Positions 7,572 through 14,904 of a stretch of 64,000 nt of DNA are shown one piece after another (position 1 is the first letter of the stretch; every line of letters starts with the position of its first letter). This stretch comes from Lachnospiraceae bacterium (lineage in GTDB: Bacteria > Bacillota > Clostridia > Lachnospirales > Lachnospiraceae). The stretch covers positions 1 to 64,000 of the forward strand of contig JAFWZV010000009.1 of the NCBI GenBank assembly GCA_017517305.1. Direction: 5' to 3'. Position numbers and translations under genes: made by a program. Below the pieces are notes generated by a model that did not search any database, had not been told where the DNA came from, and saw only the letters and a list, made by a program, of their open reading frames with translations.

Positions 7572-8366
7572 TTAAGCAATTTTCATTTTACTATCTAATC
7601 TAATCTTGTCTGCAATAAGGGCTATAAATTCTGAATTTGTAGGCTTTTGTCTACCCTGACTCAGATGATAGCCAAAAAGCTCATCAATTGTATCTGTCTT
7701 ACCTCTCCCCCATGCAACCTCTATAGCATGTCTAATGGCTCTCTCCACCCTGCTTGAGGTTGTATCATATTGTTTAGCTATAGATGGATAAAGCTGTTTA
7801 GTAATTGAATTAAGTATATCCATATCGTTAACCGCCATCATAATTGAGCTCCTCAGATACTGATATCCTTTTATATGAGCAGGTACTCCTATTTCATGAA
7901 TTATCTCAGTAACTGTCATCTCTAGCTGATTCTCTCTGACCTTACTATCATCATCCTTTCTAATATGCCAAATATCTTTAGACTTAGACCCCTTAGCTCT
8001 TAATATATCATCATATATATTCCTTTTTTCACTTTCCTCTTCAATAAGCATTACCAGAATATTTTCTAATTTCTTAGCATATGTAGTTTCTATGAATTTG
8101 ATTTGACTTTCATTGCCAGTAACAATAAACTTGTACCCTTTATTCCCCAAAGAGTTTATCTCCTCTAATATGGCTATACCATCCACATTAGGCAATAACA
8201 AATCTAATATTATTATCTCAGGATTATAACGCTTAATTGCTGAAACCCCTAAAGCTCCATCATTTAACCATTTACACACCTCAATATCTGGCTTTATGCT
8301 CAAATCATTTTTTAACTCGTCTCTCCCCTTGGTATCATGTTTAAGTACTAATACCCTAGTCTTCAT
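7572..8366 (-). CDS. Spo0A paralogue with a degenerate receiver domain
   Basis: Also 264 residues. The C-terminal DNA-binding domain is close to the canonical copy, sharing [26 protein letters not shown] and [14 protein letters not shown], so the same 0A-box recognition is expected. The receiver has diverged. The acidic pair near residues 11-14 is reduced to one Asp (LKHDTK), D55 (IILDLLLP) and T83 remain, and the conserved Lys that follows beta-5 is missing (VMLIEEES). It may be phosphorylated poorly or not at all and might act as a competitor or partner of the canonical copy (inference). The start has AAGGAGG upstream, and a sigma-A promoter plus 0A-like boxes precede it. Confidence 0.88.
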   Translation of the reverse strand: MKTRVLVLKHDTKGRDELKNDLSIKPDIEVCKWLNDGALGVSAIKRYNPEIIILDLLLPNVDGIAILEEINSLGNKGYKFIVTGNESQIKFIETTYAKKLENILVMLIEEESEKRNIYDDILRAKGSKSKDIWHIRKDDDSKVRENQLEMTVTEIIHEIGVPAHIKGYQYLRSSIMMAVNDMDILNSITKQLYPSIAKQYDTTSSRVERAIRHAIEVAWGRGKTDTIDELFGYHLSQGRQKPTNSEFIALIADKIRLDSKMKIA

Positions 8367-8437
8367 ATTATTTCCTCCTTTTTTCGCATTTTATCTCTTT
8401 AATCAAAATGCAAATACTTTTTTCTAAGTTCTCTGTC

Positions 8438-8466
8438 ATTATATAGGGTGATTTTTACTAGAGCAA
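8438..8466 (-). promoter_or_regulatory. Sigma-A promoter for the spo0A pair
   Basis: On the minus strand TTGCTC (8466-8461) and TATAAT (8443-8438) are separated by exactly 17 bp. The predicted start of transcription, near 8431, leaves a leader of about 65 bases before the spo0A paralogue. Confidence 0.7.
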
Positions 8467-8485
8467 TATATAACAAAACGCAAGT

Positions 8486-8531
8486 TGCGACACCTAAAAT
8501 ATGACAGCAAAATTTGCAAAATGCTTCGACA
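8486..8531 (-). promoter_or_regulatory. Candidate 0A boxes upstream of the spo0A pair
   Basis: An exact match to the Spo0A-binding core, TTCGACA (minus strand TGTCGAA), is at 8525-8531. A one-mismatch copy, TGCGACA, is at 8486-8492. They lie roughly 55 and 95 bp upstream of the predicted start site, in the divergent region shared with the dehydrogenase gene. Apart from these sites and the two promoters, nothing else is recognisable in the 367-bp gap 8367-8733. Confidence 0.45.
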
Positions 8532-8601
8532 GCATAATACGTTACGATATTTTGTCTATAAAGGAATATTATGGATTATCTTGGATTTTTTCTTCTATTT
8601 G

Positions 8602-8630
8602 TTGTCAGCTTTTTGTTTCTAAGGTATAAT
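8602..8630 (+). promoter_or_regulatory. Sigma-A promoter for the 2-hydroxyacid dehydrogenase gene
   Basis: TTGTCA at 8602-8607 and TATAAT at 8625-8630 are spaced by 17 bp. Transcription would start near 8637, giving a leader of about 97 bases. Confidence 0.7.
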
Positions 8631-8733
8631 TATTTAGTCTTGTTTTTTTGACGAATTATAGAACCATTACAAGTCAAATTAACAGAGTTATAAACATTTT
8701 ATCTTAGCAAATATTATAAAAGGAGTTTATTAT

Positions 8734-9669
8734 ATGAAATTAGTTTTTTTAGACAGAAAAACCATCGGTGATGATATAGATCTTTCTTCCTTCAAGGATT
8801 TCGGGGAAGTTGTAGAATATAATTTTTCTTCTGTAAATGAAGTACCTGATAGAGTTGCTGATGCTGATATACTAGTTATCAACAAAATCCCCATCAACGA
8901 AGCTACTATAGGAGGTGCTAAGAATCTAAAGCTGGTGTGTGTCACTGCAACTGGAACCAATAATTTAGACAAGGACTACTTAGAAAGTCGCAACATAGAA
9001 TGGAGAAATGTAGCTGGTTATTCCACTGAATCCGTAGCCCAGCATACATTTTCCATGTTATTCTATCTACTTGAGCACATGGCTTATTACGATAAATATG
9101 TAAAGGATGGAAACTACATTAACGACACCATGTTCACCCACTTCGACAAGGTTTTTCCTCAAATTTCAGGTAAAACTTGGGGAATCATAGGCTTAGGCGC
9201 CATAGGTCGAAAAGTTGCGGACATTGCAAAGAGTTTTGGTGCTAAGGTTATCTACTATTCTGCTTCAGGTTCAGCCCCTCAGTCTGGATATGAGCAGGTA
9301 GATTTTGATACACTTTTAAGAAATTCTGATATAGTATCAGTACACGCACCACTTAATGAATACACAGAAGGATTAATGGACTCTGCTACATTTTCTAAGA
9401 TGAAAAACACAGCCATCTTCTTAAATCTGGGTCGTGGTCCTATAGTAAATGAAATAGATTTAACTGCTGCCCTTAACAACAATCAAATTGCCGCTGCTGG
9501 ACTTGATGTTATATCTGTAGAGCCCATGAGCGAAGCTTGCCCTCTGCTTCAGGTTAAGGATAAATCCAAGCTTCTTATCACCCCACACATTGGATGGGCC
9601 AGTGTAGAAGCTCGAACTAACTTAATGAACATCATTTATGGACAAATCAAGAATTATCTAGAAATATAA
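8734..9669 (+). CDS. NAD(P)-dependent D-2-hydroxyacid dehydrogenase
   Basis: A 311-residue member of the D-isomer 2-hydroxyacid dehydrogenase family, which reduces 2-keto acids. The nucleotide-binding Rossmann motif GLGAIGR is near residue 152. The catalytic residues are in order: Arg in NLGRGP (about 231), Glu in SVEP (about 262) and His in TPHIGW (about 283). It resembles the glycerate dehydrogenase/hydroxypyruvate reductase subgroup, but the substrate is not fixed by sequence. AAAGGAG precedes the ATG. It is the only plus-strand gene between spo0A and spoIVB, which are neighbours in many spore formers, so it looks inserted there. Confidence 0.87.
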   Translation: MKLVFLDRKTIGDDIDLSSFKDFGEVVEYNFSSVNEVPDRVADADILVINKIPINEATIGGAKNLKLVCVTATGTNNLDKDYLESRNIEWRNVAGYSTESVAQHTFSMLFYLLEHMAYYDKYVKDGNYINDTMFTHFDKVFPQISGKTWGIIGLGAIGRKVADIAKSFGAKVIYYSASGSAPQSGYEQVDFDTLLRNSDIVSVHAPLNEYTEGLMDSATFSKMKNTAIFLNLGRGPIVNEIDLTAALNNNQIAAAGLDVISVEPMSEACPLLQVKDKSKLLITPHIGWASVEARTNLMNIIYGQIKNYLEI

Positions 9670-9685
9670 TATACACTCAATAAAT

Positions 9686-9758
9686 AAATGACGAGACAAC
9701 CTATTATAATCACAACCAAACTGCTATATGTGGATTAGAATAACTTATCTCGTCATTT
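9686..9758. terminator. Convergent inverted repeat, possible terminator
   Basis: AAATGACGAGA (9686-9696) pairs perfectly with TCTCGTCATTT (9748-9758), enclosing about 51 bases between the dehydrogenase and spoIVB stop codons. The loop is long and the T tract short, so termination is only one explanation. Confidence 0.45.
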
Positions 9759-9764
9759 TCCATG

Positions 9765-10850
9765 TTACTCCAACATCTCTTCTATAAAAACACCATAGCC
9801 TTTAGTTGGATCATTGACCAAAACATGGGTTACTGCACCTATAAGCTTTCCGTTCTGTATAATTGGTGTACCACTCATTCCCTGCACTATTCCACTGGTA
9901 AGCTCCACCAGTCTAGAATCTGTTATTCTTAGCTGAATCTCTTTGTTTTCTTCAGTGGTATCATATATTACATCTGTTATCTCCACAGAGTAATATTCCG
10001 GTTCTCCAGACAATGAGGACAAAAGATATGCTTCTCCCACTTCTATCTCGGACCGATATCCTACAGGCATATATTCATCATAAGATAGGTTGGCACGGCC
10101 AGAGTTTGTAATATAACCATTTATACCATAAGCGGAATTTTCTTCTACCCTTCCTAACATATTGCTAGATGAATAATCTATCATTCCCTCTAATCTTCCA
10201 GGAAGCTTTCGATTAGACTTTACAATATTTATTAGACTTGCTTTGTAAATTGCTCCATCCGATATTTCAAATAACTCTCCTGTATCATTATCATTTATAC
10301 TATGACCTAAGGCGCCAAAGCTATTCTCATCATAATATGTTAGAGTTCCAATTCCAGATATATCATCCTTTACCCATAAGCCTAACATATAATCTCCATT
10401 TTCATTTTGCACTGGCTTTACAGTTACGGTTTCAATAATAATATTATCTGAATTATCTCCCTTCTTTTGAACAGTCATCTGAATTTCCTTGCCTTCACAT
10501 TGATTTACCAGCTTAGTAAGTCCTAGCTTATCCTCTATCAGTTCTCCCTCCACAGATAGGATGTAATCACCTGCAGCTATGATATCGCTACAAGGAGAAT
10601 AGCTTTGGCCGTCAGCAGCCTTTATCTCCCCTATGCCTATTACCATTACACCCTCAGATTTTACATATATACCTATTGGTTCCCCTGAAGGGACAACCCA
10701 GATTTCTTCATCCTGCTTGCTTACTGCAACACTCTTACTTATTTCAGAAGCCTCAACATAGGATTCCTTATTGAATTTTACCAATCCTGCACATATAAGG
10801 CACATATCCAAGGATAATATTAATATAAGAAATCTCTTATAATTCTTCAT
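9765..10850 (-). CDS. spoIVB: SpoIVB serine peptidase
   Basis: Forespore-produced S55 peptidase that in Bacillus crosses the inner forespore membrane and cleaves SpoIVFA, triggering pro-sigma-K processing. Residues 8-25 form an N-terminal membrane anchor. A PDZ domain spans about 60-150 (GIYVKSEGVMVIGIGEI, AGDYILSVEG). The peptidase domain has the catalytic His in SFGALGH and Ser in VQGMSGTPI, then GAVTHVLVNDPTKGYG near the end. The 361-residue length is slightly short. GGGAG precedes the ATG. SigK in this window appears to lack a pro-sequence, so the classical target step may be absent. Confidence 0.9.
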   Translation of the reverse strand: MKNYKRFLILILSLDMCLICAGLVKFNKESYVEASEISKSVAVSKQDEEIWVVPSGEPIGIYVKSEGVMVIGIGEIKAADGQSYSPCSDIIAAGDYILSVEGELIEDKLGLTKLVNQCEGKEIQMTVQKKGDNSDNIIIETVTVKPVQNENGDYMLGLWVKDDISGIGTLTYYDENSFGALGHSINDNDTGELFEISDGAIYKASLINIVKSNRKLPGRLEGMIDYSSSNMLGRVEENSAYGINGYITNSGRANLSYDEYMPVGYRSEIEVGEAYLLSSLSGEPEYYSVEITDVIYDTTEENKEIQLRITDSRLVELTSGIVQGMSGTPIIQNGKLIGAVTHVLVNDPTKGYGVFIEEMLE

Positions 10851-10871
10851 GGTTTTTCTCCCTTCATCTTA

Positions 10872-10911
10872 AAATAAAAAAGAGTACACCCAAACAAATG
10901 AATGTACTCTT
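10872..10911 (-). terminator. Rho-independent terminator after recN
   Basis: On the minus strand AAGAGTACA pairs with TGTACTCTT across a G/T-rich loop and is followed by a run of T residues. It closes the asp23-to-recN operon and separates it from spoIVB. Confidence 0.75.
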
Positions 10912-10938
10912 AGTATCCTTAGATTTCACATATTAAAT

Positions 10939-12627
10939 CTAGTATATTTTTGTTCTATCTGCCAATCCTTTCATCTCTTTTGCAGATGCAAGAGTTGCAT
11001 CAGTAATGGTCAAACCACCTATTAATCTTGCTATTTCACCTATTTCCTCATCCTTATTAAGCCTCTTGATAGTGGTAATAGTTTTATTATTTTCCACATT
11101 TTTCTCAATAACATAATGGGTGTCTGCCATAGCAGCTATCTGTGGCAAATGTGTTATACATATAACCTGATGATGTCTTCCTATAACACTCATCTTCTCA
11201 GCCACGGCCTGAGCTGTTCTACCGCTAATTCCAACATCGATTTCATCAAATACTAAAGTTGGGGTAGCATCTAAGCTAGCTATACAGGATTTTAGGGCAA
11301 GCATTACTCGAGAAAGTTCTCCACCAGAAGCCACCTGACCTAATGGCTTAATGCTCTCTCCTACATTAGTGGATATGTAAAATTCTGCATAATCCGTACC
11401 AGCCACAGTATATCTGTCAAGCTTTTCAAATTTCATCTCAAATTCAACTGAAATAAAATTAAGCTCAAACAATGCATCCTTTATAAGCTTGCACATATTT
11501 ACAGCAATTTCTTTACGCTTAGCTGATAAAGAGTCGCTCTTAGCCTTTAGTTCTTTCTCTACCTTACTTAGCTTATCCTTTAGCTGGTCTATATATTCAT
11601 CAAAGCTGACTAATTTGTTAAGCTCAGCCTTAAAACCTTCTAAGCTATTATTAATATCCTCTATGGTTCTTCCATATTTTGACTTTAAGGAATTAATAAG
11701 GTCAAGTCTTGACTCAACACTTCTGTATTCCTCATCATCAAATTCCATACTCTTCATGTATTGGGATAATCCCCTATTAAAATCGCTTAGCATACTATCT
11801 ATATCCACTAAGGTGTCATAAGAAGATTTTAATTCGGAATCTAAATCTGCCACTCGCTTCATCTGCATAAGGGCATGTCCTATCTGTTCTGCAGCGGAAG
11901 CCTGGGAACCATAACCTGTTGCCCTATATACCTCATCTGCTGTAGTAAGTATTTCCTTGGAATTAATTATTTTTTTGTATAAAGCCTCAAGCTCCTCATC
12001 TTCACCTGCTTTAAGCTTAGCATTCTCTATTTCTTCTATCTGATAGGTTAGAAAATCCATCTGCTTGTTTTTATCTGCCTCATCCATAGATTCGGAATCA
12101 ATCTCCTGCTTTATATCCACATACTCATGATAAAGCTTGGCCACCTCATCCTTTAGACCACTAAGCTCTCCCCCTCCAAATTTATCTAAGATTTCAATAT
12201 GCTTAGATACCTTAAGAAGAGTTTGCTGTTCATGCTGAGCATGAAGATCTATCAATAAGCCTGCAGCCTCCTTAAGCTTACCTATGGTAACAGTATTATC
12301 ATTAATTCTATTAATAGTCTTTCCTGCACTATTAATTCTTCTGGATATAAGGATAACATCCTCCTCATCAGGATATATCTCTAATTCTTCTAGCTCACTT
12401 TTAATGTCATCATTATCCACTGAGAACATAAGCTCCACAAGGCCATCCTTGTCCTCATCTCGTAGGAGCTCCTTGGAGAATTTACCTCCAAGACATATTC
12501 CTAAGGAGCCTATTATAATAGACTTTCCAGCGCCTGTCTCTCCAGTTAATATATTAAGTCCCTGTTCAAAATTAATATCAATTTCATTAATCAGGGCCAA
12601 ATTTTTAATATGCATATTTAGCAACAT
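10939..12627 (-). CDS. recN: DNA repair protein RecN
   Basis: SMC-like ATPase that acts early in double-strand-break repair. Walker A is GETGAGKS near residue 30. A long coiled-coil central region (about 150-400) is broken by a hinge. The signature VASGGELSRVMLALK and Walker B LVFDEIDVGISG follow near 440-480. The 562-residue length is normal. GGAGA lies about 9 bases before the ATG. The first 10 bases overlap the end of argR, a conserved argR-recN arrangement in Firmicutes and a sign of coupled translation. Confidence 0.95.
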   Translation of the reverse strand: MLLNMHIKNLALINEIDINFEQGLNILTGETGAGKSIIIGSLGICLGGKFSKELLRDEDKDGLVELMFSVDNDDIKSELEELEIYPDEEDVILISRRINSAGKTINRINDNTVTIGKLKEAAGLLIDLHAQHEQQTLLKVSKHIEILDKFGGGELSGLKDEVAKLYHEYVDIKQEIDSESMDEADKNKQMDFLTYQIEEIENAKLKAGEDEELEALYKKIINSKEILTTADEVYRATGYGSQASAAEQIGHALMQMKRVADLDSELKSSYDTLVDIDSMLSDFNRGLSQYMKSMEFDDEEYRSVESRLDLINSLKSKYGRTIEDINNSLEGFKAELNKLVSFDEYIDQLKDKLSKVEKELKAKSDSLSAKRKEIAVNMCKLIKDALFELNFISVEFEMKFEKLDRYTVAGTDYAEFYISTNVGESIKPLGQVASGGELSRVMLALKSCIASLDATPTLVFDEIDVGISGRTAQAVAEKMSVIGRHHQVICITHLPQIAAMADTHYVIEKNVENNKTITTIKRLNKDEEIGEIARLIGGLTITDATLASAKEMKGLADRTKIY

Positions 12628-13064
12628 TTCTTTATATCTCCAATTACCTTTTCTGCCAAATTACTACGCCTTACAGCAAGGAAAATCGTATCGTCACCTG
12701 CAATACTTCCAACTATATCATCTATTGCAAGACCATCTATGGCAGCAGCCACAGCCATAGCCATTCCAGCAACTGTCTTGACTACAACAATATTCTCTGC
12801 ATAATCCATTGAAATAATACAATTTCCCAGCAAATGCTTATAGGACTTAGCTCCGGCAGTATCACTAATTCTTCCTACAACGTACTTGTGCTTATTTCCA
12901 TCGTAGGTAATTTTTGTCACATTAAGTTCTCTAATATCTCTTGAAACCGTAGCCTGAGTAGTATTAAAGCCTGCTTCCTCAAGAAGTGCTAGAAGCTCTT
13001 CCTGAGTCTCAATGCTATTATTATTTATTAAATTGATAATAGCCTCCTGTCTTTTCTGCTTCAA
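12618..13064 (-). CDS. argR: Arginine repressor ArgR
   Basis: A 148-residue arginine-responsive repressor of ArgR/AhrC type. The N-terminal winged helix-turn-helix covers about 1-70, with recognition segment TQATVSRDIRELNV. The C-terminal hexamerisation and arginine-binding domain contains GSIAGDDTIFLAVR, including the Asp pair that contacts arginine. The ORF starts at TTG 13064 with GGAGG about 11 bases upstream, just after the nadK stop. It may regulate arginine genes elsewhere; none are visible here. Confidence 0.93.
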   Translation of the reverse strand: MKQKRQEAIINLINNNSIETQEELLALLEEAGFNTTQATVSRDIRELNVTKITYDGNKHKYVVGRISDTAGAKSYKHLLGNCIISMDYAENIVVVKTVAGMAMAVAAAIDGLAIDDIVGSIAGDDTIFLAVRRSNLAEKVIGDIKKCC

Positions 13065-13068
13065 GGCT

Positions 13069-13905
13069 TTAACCTCCTATCTTATCTCTAAGCACACTAT
13101 AGAAATTAACATCATACATCTTTATAAGACTAATGCTTCTGGCAGATAGTTTAACATTTACCACTTCTCCTGCCGAAAGCTCTACGCTATGACTTCCATC
13201 AAAGGACACTATAGCCTCTGTGTCCTGAGTCTTACGCTTCTTCATAATCTCAACGCGAATTTCCTCTGTACTATCAAATACAACGCTTTTTGAAGTAAGA
13301 GAATGTGGCGAAATAGGTGTAACCACAATTGCGCTTGCTTTAGGACTTACAATAGGTCCTCCCGCCGACATATTATAGCCTGTAGAGCCTGTAGGTGTAG
13401 ATACTATAACACCATCCGCCTCATATGTATCTAAAAGCTGATTGTTTACATATATTTTAAGACCTATAATACGAGAAAAGCCTGCTCTGGTGATTACCAC
13501 ATCATTTAATGAATGAAATACCTTATCCTTAACACTACCCTCAATCATCATTCTCTTCTCTATGACAAAGTCATCCGTAAGAAGTCTGTCCAGTGCTTGA
13601 TAAACATTTGACTCCTCAATCTCTGTCAAAAATCCAAGGGTTCCAAGATTGATACCTATATATGGAACGTTATAGATACCGATACTGTGGGCTGCTCTAA
13701 GCATAGTTCCATCGCCTCCTAGCACGATGGCTGCCTGCACTCCCTTCATAAGCTCCTCCTTGACACGAAGATCCTCATAGTGCTCATTTACATCACTTAC
13801 TATAGTTGCCTTAGCACCCTTGTCCTCTAAATATTTACTTATTTTATTGCTAAGACTAAGATTTATATCCTTATCTGTATTAGCAAGTATGAGAAAATTA
13901 TTCAT
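13069..13905 (-). CDS. nadK: NAD kinase
   Basis: Phosphorylates NAD to NADP. The family signature GGDGTMLRAAH is near residue 62, followed by LGTLGFLTE, the NDVVITRAG segment and the Gly-rich DGVIVSTPTGSTGYNMSAGGP. The 278-residue length is normal. GGTGA precedes the ATG. Its place between tlyA and argR-recN follows the common Firmicutes order. Confidence 0.95.
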   Translation of the reverse strand: MNNFLILANTDKDINLSLSNKISKYLEDKGAKATIVSDVNEHYEDLRVKEELMKGVQAAIVLGGDGTMLRAAHSIGIYNVPYIGINLGTLGFLTEIEESNVYQALDRLLTDDFVIEKRMMIEGSVKDKVFHSLNDVVITRAGFSRIIGLKIYVNNQLLDTYEADGVIVSTPTGSTGYNMSAGGPIVSPKASAIVVTPISPHSLTSKSVVFDSTEEIRVEIMKKRKTQDTEAIVSFDGSHSVELSAGEVVNVKLSARSISLIKMYDVNFYSVLRDKIGG

Positions 13906-13923
13906 AATTACTTCACCTATGTA

Positions 13924-14757
13924 TTATGCTTCCTTATCAAGTGTCTTATGTGAGGCCTCTACAACCTCATTTATACTGAATGGAGTCCCCTCCAATTCAT
14001 TCGCATCCTGCGGATTCTTAGAAAGATATAGTAAATACTCAATATTTCCCTCAGGTCCCTTAACTGGAGAAAAATCAAGCCTTAGAGGGTACAGTTCTAT
14101 GCTTTTTGCATACTGAACCACCATCTCTATAACCTCCTCATGAACCTTCTTATCCCTTACTACACCCTTCTTACCAACCTTCTCCCTACCAGCCTCAAAC
14201 TGTGGTTTAATAAGGCACACTATCCTTCCTGTATCCTTCAATAATTCTTTTACAGGCATTAGTACCTTGGTAAGTGATATAAAGGATACATCTATAGAAG
14301 AAAAATCCAATCTGTCATCTATATCTTCTGGAGTGACATATCTAATATTTGTCTTTTCCATACATACAACTCTATCATCATTTCTAAGCTTCCAATCAAG
14401 CTGTCCATGACCAACATCCACGGCATAAACCTTAGTGGCTCCATTCTGAAGCATGCAGTCTGTAAATCCACCTGTGGAGGAACCAACGTCCATACACACA
14501 AAGCCATCAAGTCTAAGGCCAAATTCATTCATAGCCTTCTCTAGCTTTAGACCACCTCGGCTGACATATTTTAAGGTGTTGCCCTTTATTTCAATAATTA
14601 CATTCTCTGGAAATGTGGTGCCTGCCTTATCCTCCTTCTCACCATCTACGTAGACGATGCCTGACATTATTATTGCCTTAGCTTTTTCTCTGGAGGGTGC
14701 TAGGCCACGATTAACCACAAGAATGTCTAATCGCTCTTTCTTGATTTTTTCCTGCAT
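13924..14757 (-). CDS. tlyA: TlyA family rRNA 2'-O-methyltransferase
   Basis: A 277-residue protein with an N-terminal S4 RNA-binding domain (RLDILVVNRGLAPSREKAKAII, about 8-65) and a Rossmann SAM-dependent methyltransferase domain (MDVGSSTGGFTDCMLQ). In mycobacteria TlyA methylates 16S C1409 and 23S C1920; the Firmicutes YqxC branch is related and its targets are less certain. The start is ATG 14757, supported by AGAGG about 5 bases upstream; an in-frame TTG at 14781 overlaps the inverted-repeat element and is unlikely. It lies between dxs and nadK in the operon. Confidence 0.88.
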   Translation of the reverse strand: MQEKIKKERLDILVVNRGLAPSREKAKAIIMSGIVYVDGEKEDKAGTTFPENVIIEIKGNTLKYVSRGGLKLEKAMNEFGLRLDGFVCMDVGSSTGGFTDCMLQNGATKVYAVDVGHGQLDWKLRNDDRVVCMEKTNIRYVTPEDIDDRLDFSSIDVSFISLTKVLMPVKELLKDTGRIVCLIKPQFEAGREKVGKKGVVRDKKVHEEVIEMVVQYAKSIELYPLRLDFSPVKGPEGNIEYLLYLSKNPQDANELEGTPFSINEVVEASHKTLDKEA

Positions 14758-14779
14758 ATTAACCTCTTCTATAATCTTC

Positions 14780-14904
14780 AAATGATTCGCGAATTTTCTT
14801 TCTTGGACGTGTAAGCCTAGGGTCGGTCCACGCTGACACTTAAAACGGTCAGCTTAGTCCCGACCCTGTCGCGGCCGGAACTGAATTATTTGCGCGAATC
14901 ATTT
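14780..14904. repeat. 125-bp inverted-repeat element between dxs and tlyA
   Basis: Terminal arms AAATGATTCGCG (14780-14791) and CGCGAATCATTT (14893-14904) are perfect 12-bp inverted repeats. Inside is a second, interrupted hairpin: AGGGTCGG (14819-14826) with CCGACCCT (14860-14867), and GCTGAC (14832-14837) with GTCAGC (14848-14853). The interior is clearly more G/C-rich than its surroundings. The right arm encodes the last residues of Dxs (NDSRK). It may be a small non-autonomous mobile element or an operon-internal RNA structure. Confidence 0.65.

Noticed and set aside
6675..8366. The two spo0A genes as an assembly duplication
   Set aside because: The receiver halves and the nucleotide sequences differ strongly, so these are true diverged paralogues.
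12284..12760. Plus-strand open frame of 158 codons over recN/argR
   Set aside because: Antisense to two well-supported genes with conserved motifs; no ribosome site and no recognisable domain.
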